In this document: positions 1-5,847 of the stretch, piece by piece
Layout: every line of letters begins with the position of its first letter
Position numbering within the stretch: the stretch's first letter is position 1
Assembly: GCA_002395085.1 (NCBI GenBank)
Contig: DGVV01000086.1
Coordinates: 1 to 10,492 of the forward strand
Length of the DNA: 10,492 nucleotides
Direction: 5' to 3'
From: Ruminococcus sp. UBA4275
GTDB taxonomy: Bacteria > Bacillota > Clostridia > Oscillospirales > Ruminococcaceae
Program-made: the position numbers and the translations under genes
The notes under the pieces: model-generated
The model's database searches: none
Told to the model about the DNA's origin: nothing
The model's input: only the letters and a program-made list of their open reading frames with translations

Positions 1-46
1 CGATACCTTTTTCGACAGCCGGAGGCGGTCTGCACTGTGCAGGATG

Positions 47-1096
47 TCATGCAGCATTCGTTGCGCCGGAAATCGACAACACGAACTGAACGCCTGTAAC
101 AATCAGGAAGCAGAGGAAACCGAGATTGATATAGGCAACACTGAATCGCTTGCCCTTCGGAACAGGCTCAGAGGCAGGCTCAATTCTCATGCGCTTGAGG
201 AAATATGCAAACAGCAGCACGATGCCGACAATGCCCATTGCATAGGTGAGGAACACATTGCAGAAAAGGAACGGGATCAGCTCACTGATATGCTGCGGGA
301 TCAGCTGGATGAGCTGTGCAGTATCGCCGTTCATCAGAGAATCCATCAGGGAGCTGTCGATGCCGCGGAGCGTCAGGAGCGGCATGAAGCTGCCCCAGAA
401 ATTGACCATCATGTGCAGGATAATCGTGTAGATGATCTTGCCGGTGCGCATATACACGCAGGCGAACAGCATTCCGAGGAACATTGCATAGAAGAACTGC
501 GTGAAATTGCCGTGGAACAGACCGAACATCACGCCGGAAAGGATGATGGCGGTCTTCTCGCCGAAGCGACGGGTACGGTCAATCAGGATTTTGCGGTAGA
601 GGATTTCCTCGATAATCGGGGCGCACAGCACGGCGACCAGTGAGATCAGAATGCCCTGCGAGCTGAAAACCAGTTCCTGAAGGGTGGTATCCTGTGTGGA
701 AATGTGAAACAGGCTGAGCATTACGGCATTCAGCAAAATGCCGATGAAGTTGCCGACGATCATCATGCCGATCGAGACAAAGAACAGCAGCAGGATCTTG
801 CCAAATGACAGCGAATGGTTTTCAGGGGGCGTTGCGGGCAGCCGCTTGGAGAGCAGCAGAAATACCGGAAAACTGACGCCGTACATAATGACAAAGCTGA
901 TCATTGCCTGCATGACGATCGACATCTGTTCGTCGCCCCTGACCATCTGAATGACAATCGAGGCGATGATGGTCAGAACGAGGGCAATCAGCGAATAGAT
1001 TGCGTGATTCAGCTCTGCGCGGGAGTAGCTTTTGCGTATTTTTTTGAGATCCGCTGAGGATTCATTCTCCAGGACCGGTTGTTTATTTAGTTCCAT
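47..1096 (-). CDS. CPBP-family intramembrane metalloprotease (CAAX protease-like)
   Basis: This is a 349-residue multi-pass membrane protein of the CPBP (Abi/CAAX prenyl endopeptidase-like) family. The three family motifs are visible: EExxxR at E163-E164-R168, FxxxH at F191-H195, and HxxxN at H228-N232; these form the putative metal and active site within the membrane. Hydrophobic segments lie at about 32-52, 60-82, 100-130, 147-162, 183-215, 221-240, 272-300 and 320-342. The N-terminal 30 residues are polar and cytosolic-looking. The start is fixed by a GGAGG seven bases upstream (1104-1108). The gene lies 65 bases downstream of the Pro-rich scaffold-like gene on the same strand with no clear terminator or promoter between them, so cotranscription is likely. 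Family members are known for CAAX-type processing in eukaryotes and for bacteriocin self-immunity or maturation in bacteria; the substrate here is unknown. The family call is firm and the role is not. Confidence 0.92.
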   Translation of the reverse strand: MELNKQPVLENESSADLKKIRKSYSRAELNHAIYSLIALVLTIIASIVIQMVRGDEQMSIVMQAMISFVIMYGVSFPVFLLLSKRLPATPPENHSLSFGKILLLFFVSIGMMIVGNFIGILLNAVMLSLFHISTQDTTLQELVFSSQGILISLVAVLCAPIIEEILYRKILIDRTRRFGEKTAIILSGVMFGLFHGNFTQFFYAMFLGMLFACVYMRTGKIIYTIILHMMVNFWGSFMPLLTLRGIDSSLMDSLMNGDTAQLIQLIPQHISELIPFLFCNVFLTYAMGIVGIVLLFAYFLKRMRIEPASEPVPKGKRFSVAYINLGFLCFLIVTGVQFVLSISGATNAA

Positions 1097-1125
1097 GATT
1101 TAACCTCCGTTTTTGCGTATATCGG

Positions 1126-1156
1126 AAAGCAGCGGCAGAGAACCTGTCGCTGCTTT
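1126..1156 (-). other. Intercistronic stem-loop between scaffold-like gene and CPBP gene
   Basis: A 13-bp stem (one G-U pair) with a 5-base loop sits just after the stop codon of the Pro-rich gene and about 30 bases before the CPBP start codon. On the minus strand the stem is followed by CCGATATACGC rather than a U-tract, so it is not a canonical intrinsic terminator. It could lower readthrough into the protease gene, protect the 3' end of the upstream message, or be an RNase processing site. The fold is seen directly; the role is inferred. Confidence 0.5.
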
Positions 1157-1161
1157 GAAAA

Positions 1162-3372
1162 TTATTTTTTCGGATCCATCATAATGCCGCCCGTTTTGGG
1201 ATCAATTCCGCGGGCGCGGAGCTGTTTCTCAAATTCACGGTTAATCTTATCGACCTTCTTGCGGCGCTTTGCCTCAGCGGCAGAAATCGGGCCGGTCGGC
1301 TCTTCCGGTTTTGCGGAAGCAGGCACAGCAGATGCAGGTTTCGGCTTCTTCTTGTCGGGAATGTGGTATTCTGTATAGTTGATGGCTTTGCCCTCATCAA
1401 CCTTCTTCTTCGTGGGATCCTGAATACCCATCGAAGCCATCAGTTCGTCCATATCCATGACAGGTGCTGCTGTATGCGGAACGGCAGCGGGAGCAGCGGC
1501 AGCCTGTACTGGCGATTTGGGCTGCTCAGGCGGCGCACTGTAAACCGGCTCGTTAATCGGAATCGGATTACCCTGTGCATCGTAGGTCTGGAAAAGCTGT
1601 CTGCCGTCTGCGCTGTAGCCGACAAAGAGCGGCGTAGGCGTATTCGATTCTTCCTTCTTGGGCGCTTTCGGGACGGCATAGAGGTTCGCAGCCGGCTGAT
1701 TCATATACGGATAGCCGACCATCGGCTGCGCAAAACCACCCGGATATACTGCGCCGGGAATCGGAACAGCAAATCCCTGCGGCATTGCCGGATAGCCCTG
1801 CGGAACAGCCGCCGCAGGATACGGCATCTGCACAGGTGCAGTCGGAACGGCAGGTGCTTCCGGCACGTTGAGTGTCGGAACGGGCTGCACCGGCGTGGTC
1901 GGAACAGTCGGAACGGTAGGTACAGTCGGGACTTCCGGCACACCGAGTACCGGTGCGGGCTGCACAGAAGCAGCAGGCGCGGCGGGAACGGTGGGGACAG
2001 CCGGGATCTCCGGCACACTGAGTGTCGGTGCAGGCTGCACAGAAGCAGCCGGAGCATTCGGATATGCAGGAACAGCCGGAACTTCCGGTACATCAAGCGT
2101 CGGCACGGAGGGTGCTTTCGCGGGCTGACCAGGCATCACGAGGATGTCGTCAATGGATTCAAGGATCGGAGCGGCAGGTGCAGCCGGTTTTGCATAGGGA
2201 TTGAAGCCGTTTGCAGCCGGTACGGGCTGTACATCGACAACGGGTTCCGGTGCGGCAGCGGATTTATGAAGCTGCGGCGCAACCTCGTCCAGCGTCGGGA
2301 CTGTGGGAACAGTCGGAACGGTCGGCACAGTGGGAACAGTCGGGACAGTCTGCATGGGTGCAGGAGCAGGTGCTTCGTTCGGTGTAAACAGGCTGTTTGC
2401 GAGGCTGTCGAGAGAGCCGCCGGGTGTGTTCTGAGAGAACTGTGCAAGCAGATCACCGGTCTGCGGCTGAACGGGCGCAGGCGTGCCGGTATTGAACTGT
2501 GCAAGAATATCATCAGCATTTGCCGATGTACGCTGCGGTGCAGCAGGTGCTGTCGGCACAGTCGGAAGTGCAAACTGCGCAAGAACATCATTCTGCGGAA
2601 TGGGCGCAGGTGCAGGTGCGGGCTGTGCAGGCGGAACAGCGGCAGGCTGAGCGCCGGGAATTGCAAACTGTGCAAGCACGTCATTTACTGCGGGTGCAGC
2701 CGGTGCTGCGGGAGCAGTCGGAGCAGTCGGAACGGTCGGCAGTGCAAACTGTGCAAGGACATCATTTGCAGGAATCGGTGCAGGTGCCGGTGCGGGAGCA
2801 GGCGCAGGTGCAGCCTGCGGAATGGCAGCCGGAATCTCACCGGGAACAGAATTCGGAACAGCAGGAATCGCGAACTGCGCCAGCACATCATTCATGGGAG
2901 CAGCGGGCTTCTGGAGCGGCGTCGGTGCGACATTGGGTGCAGGCATCGGCGTCGGTGCAGTTGCGCGCGCAGGCGGCGGCGCGTCAATGGGACGCTCCGG
3001 CTGGCTCATCTGCTTGCGCATAGAGGGCGGGATAGAGCCGGGGGCAGGCTGCTGCTGGCGTTCAGGTTCGGGTTCAGGCGTACGTCCGTGATGGTGCTTT
3101 GCGGCAGCACGCTCACGCTTCATTGCCTTCTGCTCCTCTTTGAGCTGAGCAGCCATCTCTTTGTTGCTTTCACGGATCATTTTTTTCGCGATCACGGTTT
3201 TGCACTTCTCGCAGGTCAACTCGATGACATCATTCATGATGCCGATTTTGGTGTAAAGCCCGACGTTTTCAGGCTTCAGCAGGTTGATGCCGCAGGCAGT
3301 ACGCTTGCCGTTTTCGGTTCCGTGAACCAACTTGGCACTGGATTTGGTCGTTGAAATCAGGTCTACTTGCAT
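1162..3372 (-). CDS. Pro/Ala-rich repeat protein with N-terminal CxxC segment and multiple LAQF motifs (unknown function)
   Basis: This 736-residue protein is not one I recognise. Residues 1-95 look folded: a Cys-bearing stretch (C27, then C54 and C57 as CEKC) may bind zinc, followed by a charged helix (62-92) and a His triplet (93-95). Residues 98-640 are Pro/Ala/Val-rich and probably disordered. They carry six [N/D/G]D[V/I/L]LAQF motifs (161, 203, 230, 261, 287, 306), weaker relatives at 321, 408 and 641, six VPT triplets (343-360), four 25-residue repeats (426-525) and a Gly/Tyr/Pro-rich patch (516-566). Residues 581-614 (FVGYSADGRQLFQTYD) look conserved. The C-terminus (641-736) is Lys/Arg-rich with helical DELMASMGI and AAEAKRRKKVDKINREFEKQL segments. 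There is no signal peptide or membrane segment, so it is probably cytosolic. The start follows from GGAGG at 3383-3387 and a promoter at 3416-3444; an in-frame extension to 3645 would run through that promoter. It is probably cotranscribed with the CPBP gene. Confidence 0.85.
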   Translation of the reverse strand: MQVDLISTTKSSAKLVHGTENGKRTACGINLLKPENVGLYTKIGIMNDVIELTCEKCKTVIAKKMIRESNKEMAAQLKEEQKAMKRERAAAKHHHGRTPEPEPERQQQPAPGSIPPSMRKQMSQPERPIDAPPPARATAPTPMPAPNVAPTPLQKPAAPMNDVLAQFAIPAVPNSVPGEIPAAIPQAAPAPAPAPAPAPIPANDVLAQFALPTVPTAPTAPAAPAAPAVNDVLAQFAIPGAQPAAVPPAQPAPAPAPIPQNDVLAQFALPTVPTAPAAPQRTSANADDILAQFNTGTPAPVQPQTGDLLAQFSQNTPGGSLDSLANSLFTPNEAPAPAPMQTVPTVPTVPTVPTVPTVPTLDEVAPQLHKSAAAPEPVVDVQPVPAANGFNPYAKPAAPAAPILESIDDILVMPGQPAKAPSVPTLDVPEVPAVPAYPNAPAASVQPAPTLSVPEIPAVPTVPAAPAASVQPAPVLGVPEVPTVPTVPTVPTTPVQPVPTLNVPEAPAVPTAPVQMPYPAAAVPQGYPAMPQGFAVPIPGAVYPGGFAQPMVGYPYMNQPAANLYAVPKAPKKEESNTPTPLFVGYSADGRQLFQTYDAQGNPIPINEPVYSAPPEQPKSPVQAAAAPAAVPHTAAPVMDMDELMASMGIQDPTKKKVDEGKAINYTEYHIPDKKKPKPASAVPASAKPEEPTGPISAAEAKRRKKVDKINREFEKQLRARGIDPKTGGIMMDPKK
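1798..2097 (-). repeat. Four tandem 75-base (25-residue) repeats
   Basis: Residues 426, 451, 476 and 501 of the Pro-rich protein each begin an exactly 25-residue unit of the form L-x-V-P-E-x-P-x-V-P followed by an Ala/Pro/Val tail ending near VQPxPT. Units 1-3 are close copies and unit 4 diverges after its first 13 residues. In DNA the units are 2097-2023, 2022-1948, 1947-1873 and 1872-1798. The exact period points to tandem duplication, not just composition bias. Confidence 0.85.
1897..1932 (-). repeat. Short VPT run (four 9-base units)
   Basis: Residues 481-492 are four consecutive Val-Pro-Thr triplets inside the third 25-residue repeat. The 9-base units differ only at wobble positions, so slippage would change length in frame. 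Confidence 0.75.
2293..2346 (-). repeat. VPT tripeptide run (six 9-base units)
   Basis: Residues 343-360 of the Pro-rich protein are six consecutive Val-Pro-Thr triplets, encoded by 9-base units that vary mainly at third positions. Gain or loss of a unit keeps the frame. The run separates the LAQF motif array from the 25-residue repeat block and probably acts as a stiff extended linker. Confidence 0.85.
2437..2892 (-). repeat. Array of six LAQF peptide motifs separated by Pro/Ala linkers
   Basis: Within residues 161-312 the heptapeptide NDVLAQF occurs at 161, 203, 230 and 261, followed by DDILAQF at 287 and GDLLAQF at 306. The linkers between motifs run from 12 to 35 residues of Pro, Ala, Val and Thr. 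The motif core (acidic residue, aliphatic pair, A-Q-F) is kept while linker length and sequence drift. That is the signature of a repeated short binding motif and not of low complexity alone. Confidence 0.85.
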
Positions 3373-3382
3373 GGAAAACTTA

Positions 3383-3387
3383 CCTCC
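3383..3387 (-). promoter_or_regulatory. Shine-Dalgarno site fixing the start of the Pro-rich gene
   Basis: GGAGG on the minus strand lies 10 bases before the ATG at 3372 and downstream of the promoter at 3416-3444. It decides the start at 3372 against the longer in-frame reading to 3645. Confidence 0.85.
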
Positions 3388-3415
3388 GAAAGGCACAGAT
3401 TTTTCTACAAGTATC

Positions 3416-3444
3416 ATTATACTACATTTCCGAGAAAAAATCAA
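3416..3444 (-). promoter_or_regulatory. SigA-type promoter of the Pro-rich gene / CPBP operon
   Basis: On the minus strand, TTGATT (3444-3439) and a perfect TATAAT (3421-3416) are separated by 17 bases. The expected transcription start is near 3409, giving a leader of about 37 bases that contains the GGAGG site. Confidence 0.8.
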
Positions 3445-3494
3445 CACTTTACAGAAAGAAAAGAAAATTTTGTCTAGTTTTTTGTGCATTTTGG

Positions 3495-3514
3495 AAAAGA
3501 CGGTACCGTTTTTT
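3495..3514. promoter_or_regulatory. 20-bp near-palindrome in the divergent control region
   Basis: The core ACGGTACCGT is a perfect 10-bp palindrome, and flanking AAAA/TTTT arms extend the symmetry to 20 bp with one G-T offset. It lies about 50 bases upstream of the minus-strand -35 box. As a hairpin it would have only two G-C pairs under a GTAC loop, so a dimeric protein-binding site is likelier than a terminator. The symmetry is seen; the role is inferred. Confidence 0.4.
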
Positions 3515-3530
3515 GGCATACATGACAGTT

Positions 3531-3560
3531 TTTTGCCCGATTTGACCCGTTTCGACCCGT
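3531..3560. promoter_or_regulatory. Three 10-bp direct repeats (TTyGmCCCGw)
   Basis: TTTTGCCCGA, TTTGACCCGT and TTCGACCCGT follow each other with no gap and exactly one-helical-turn spacing. The unit could bind a regulator cooperatively on one DNA face. It is followed by AAACCG...CGGTTT (3561-3585), a 6-bp inverted repeat with a 13-base gap. Between 3561 and 3712 I see no convincing gene. Confidence 0.35.
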
Positions 3561-3712
3561 AAACCGAACGCATTTCCTGCGGTTTGCATAAGAAAGATGC
3601 GATGTGTGATCGGTTTTCATGCACATATTTCACAAAGTTTTGCATGGGAGATCCGGAATGTGGATTTGGTTGACAAGTTGAAGATTGTACAGTAAAACAG
3701 CATTTTTTATAC

Positions 3713-3741
3713 TTGACACCTTGCAGGAAATCAGTTATACT
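3713..3741 (+). promoter_or_regulatory. SigA-type promoter of the CBM22-dockerin esterase gene
   Basis: A perfect TTGACA (3713-3718), 17 bases, then TATACT (3736-3741). The expected start is near 3748, leaving a leader of about 140 bases before the ATG at 3890. A second TTGACA at 3670-3675 lacks a good -10 partner. Confidence 0.82.
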
Positions 3742-3750
3742 AAATAAAAA

Positions 3751-3792
3751 GGTCCGGAGAAACTGCTTATTTGTGCAATTTGATCCGGAACC
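3751..3792 (+). promoter_or_regulatory. Leader RNA stem-loop at the 5' end of the esterase transcript
   Basis: GGTCCGGA (3751-3758) can pair with TCCGGAACC (3784-3792) as an 8-bp stem with one bulged A and a 25-base loop. It lies right at the predicted transcript start. A T-rich stretch (3800-3840) follows, but not as an immediate U-tract, so attenuation is possible but unproven. It may simply stabilise the 5' end. Confidence 0.35.
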
Positions 3793-3876
3793 GCAGATAT
3801 ACTTTTTATTTGTTTGTTTTGCTTTTGGACACGTTTTTGGGGAGATCTTTCAATTACCATGCAAAATGCACGAAAC

Positions 3877-3882
3877 AGGAGG
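3877..3882 (+). promoter_or_regulatory. Shine-Dalgarno site fixing the esterase start
   Basis: AGGAGG seven bases before the ATG at 3890, immediately ahead of a typical signal peptide. It decides the start against an in-frame extension beginning inside the promoter at 3713. Confidence 0.9.
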
Positions 3883-3889
3883 ACTCTTT

Positions 3890-5725
3890 ATGAAACTGGG
3901 GAAAAAAAGAAGTCTGGCGGCAGTCATCAGTGCTGCGCTGACCATCACGGCGGCGGGAACGCTGCCTGCTGTACCTGCATCGGCGGCGCGGCTGCTGCTT
4001 GCAGAGTTTGAAACGACCAATGACAGTTTTACAGGTCGCGGCGGCGCTTCTGCAGCATGGACATCCGATCAGGCGTATGACGGTGAATGCAGTCTTTTCG
4101 TCAGTGATCGTACTTCTGTCTGGCAGGGCGCACAGCGCGATGCTTCTTCGCTGCTGGCAGCCGGCAAGACCTATTCGATGTCTGCTGCGGTCTATCAGGA
4201 GAGCGGCAAGGATGTGGAGATGAAATTTTCGCTGCAATATAAGAACGCTTCCGGTACAACTTACGCCGAAATCGCGCTGCTGACCGTTCCGAGCGGAAAA
4301 TGGACCGTCCTTTCCAATGATGCCTACACGGTTCCGGAAGACGCTTCCGATATGCAGATTTACATGGAGACTACGGAATCGCTGACAGATTTCTATTTGG
4401 ATACGGTGCAGGTTGAGGGCGCGCCTTCTGTCATCAAGGCGGGCGATGTCAACGGCGATCTTCAGGTCAATGCGGCAGATGCCGTTCTGCTGATGAAGTA
4501 TCTCTGTGCGGAGGATGTCACCATTGAAGAGGGGGCAGACTTCAATCAGGACGAAAAGATCAATGCTGTAGACCTCTCGCTGCTGAAGGATTCGATCCTC
4601 AATCCGACTGTTACGCAGGTCAGCGGTGACTGGGACAATTATCAGGAAACTGCAACCGGCAATATGCTGAAAGCGCTTCAGGGCAGCCTGCTGCGTGTCG
4701 GCAATACCGCCCGCATCCGGGATAAGATTGCGAAGGCGCAAAGCGGTGATACCGTCAACATCGGTTACATCGGCGGCTCGATTACGGGCGGCGGTTCTTC
4801 CACTTCTGAGGCAAAGCGCTTTGTCAACCTCTCTGCACAGTATTTCAAGGAGACGTTCGGTCAGGGCAATAATGTCGGCTTCGTGAATGCAGGCGTTGCA
4901 GGCACATCCTCTGTGGTTGGCAATATGCGTGTGGATAAGGACATCTTCTCGAAGAACTGCGACATCATCTTTATTGAGTTTGCGGTCAACGACCAGGGCG
5001 GCGACCGTTTCCAGAAATCCTACGAGTCACTCGTCAAGAAGTGTCTCATGCAGGAAAATGAGCCTGCGGTGATCCTCATTACGCTTTGCCAGAAATCGCT
5101 CGGCACGAATGAGGACTGGATGCTGAAAGTCGGTCAGAATTATGATCTGCCGGTCATCAGCGGCAAGGGCGCAATTCAGGGCGGCAATCTCGACTGGGAC
5201 AGTAGCTACGGTTCCGGCGATACGATTCACCCCGGCGACGGCGGCCATCAGCTTATCGCAGACTGCATCGGCTACTATTACCGGCAGGCGCTGCGCTCCG
5301 AAAACGCAAATGACAGCTATGAAATCCCCTCGAAGGAAGTGTTTGGCGCGGAGTATGCAAACAATAAGCTTGCCGATATTTCTTCGCTCCAGAATTTCAA
5401 CGCAGGTTCGTGGTCGAAGGGTACGGATAACAGCGCATATTCCGGCGGCTACACCTACAGCAAAAACGGTAATACGCCTATGACCTTCACTGTTGAGGGC
5501 AAGGGTATCCTGCTGCTGTTCAAATCCAATTCCAGCGGCATGGGTGCTGTGAATGTGACTGTCAACGGCAAGACGAACAAGGTCAGCTCCAATCTCCAGT
5601 GGACATGGGGCGGTCTGGATGGCGATGTCGGCTACTATCAGCCGGAGTCCGGCAAGCTGGATGTCTCCATCTCCTCCGCTGACGGCGGCACGTTCGTCCT
5701 GTATGGCATTGCAGTCGTGCAGTAA
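3890..5725 (+). CDS. Secreted cellulosomal SGNH esterase: CBM22-like, dockerin I, SGNH, C-terminal beta domain
   Basis: This 611-residue secreted enzyme probably removes acyl (likely acetyl) groups from plant cell-wall polysaccharide. Residues 1-32 form a signal peptide with cleavage expected after VPASA. Residues 34-177 resemble a CBM22 xylan-binding module (FTGRGG, WTSDQAYDGECSL, AGKTYSMS, FYLDTV). Residues 184-237 are a type I dockerin with two Ca loops, D186-N188-D190-D197 and D217-N219-D221-D228, which should dock to a scaffoldin cohesin. Residues 285-465 are an SGNH hydrolase: nucleophile S297 in GGSIT, G335 in block II, N367 in AVND, and D444/H447 in DTIHP. Residues 485-611 look like a beta-sandwich (GKGILLLF, VNVTVNGK), as often follows SGNH domains with a GGSxT motif. 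The dockerin is internal and not terminal. An SGNH carbohydrate-esterase family such as CE2, CE3 or CE17 is possible, but I cannot place it. Confidence 0.9.
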   Translation: MKLGKKRSLAAVISAALTITAAGTLPAVPASAARLLLAEFETTNDSFTGRGGASAAWTSDQAYDGECSLFVSDRTSVWQGAQRDASSLLAAGKTYSMSAAVYQESGKDVEMKFSLQYKNASGTTYAEIALLTVPSGKWTVLSNDAYTVPEDASDMQIYMETTESLTDFYLDTVQVEGAPSVIKAGDVNGDLQVNAADAVLLMKYLCAEDVTIEEGADFNQDEKINAVDLSLLKDSILNPTVTQVSGDWDNYQETATGNMLKALQGSLLRVGNTARIRDKIAKAQSGDTVNIGYIGGSITGGGSSTSEAKRFVNLSAQYFKETFGQGNNVGFVNAGVAGTSSVVGNMRVDKDIFSKNCDIIFIEFAVNDQGGDRFQKSYESLVKKCLMQENEPAVILITLCQKSLGTNEDWMLKVGQNYDLPVISGKGAIQGGNLDWDSSYGSGDTIHPGDGGHQLIADCIGYYYRQALRSENANDSYEIPSKEVFGAEYANNKLADISSLQNFNAGSWSKGTDNSAYSGGYTYSKNGNTPMTFTVEGKGILLLFKSNSSGMGAVNVTVNGKTNKVSSNLQWTWGGLDGDVGYYQPESGKLDVSISSADGGTFVLYGIAVVQ

Positions 5726-5773
5726 ATCCAGAATATAGCAGAACCGTTTCCGTCAAAAAATCTGTGTCGGGCA

Positions 5774-5802
5774 TTGACAAATCTCCTGAAATCTGATAAA
5801 CT
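5774..5802 (+). promoter_or_regulatory. Promoter of the second dockerin SGNH gene
   Basis: TTGACA (5774-5779), 17 bases, TAAACT (5797-5802); the expected start is near 5809 and the leader about 39 bases. The gap after the first esterase (5726-5773) shows no intrinsic terminator, so the second gene may be read both from here and by readthrough. Confidence 0.7.
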
Positions 5803-5847
5803 GTAATCGGTACGCAAACGATTGCGGCAAAGAAAAGGAGAGATGTT

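Noticed and set aside
1..50. Possible next gene on the minus strand starting at an ATG overlapping the CPBP stop (ATGA at 50-47)
   Set aside because: Only 16 codons are visible before the window ends, no ribosome site precedes it and the residues match nothing; translational coupling is possible but cannot be supported.
1363..3354. Long plus-strand open frame (663 residues) opposite the Pro-rich gene
   Set aside because: It is Arg/Cys/Ser-rich, matches nothing recognisable, and is the mirror of a repetitive Pro/Ala/Val coding region, which avoids stops on the other strand.
3373..3645. N-terminal extension of the Pro-rich protein by 91 residues
   Set aside because: It runs through the minus-strand promoter and has no ribosome site, whereas GGAGG precedes the ATG at 3372.
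3798..3803. Second TATACT as an alternative -10 in the esterase leader
   Set aside because: The nearest -35-like TTGATC leaves only a 12-base spacer, too short for a SigA promoter.
3713..3889. N-terminal extension of the CBM22-dockerin esterase
   Set aside because: Its start lies in the -35 box and it would bury the signal peptide; AGGAGG supports the ATG at 3890.
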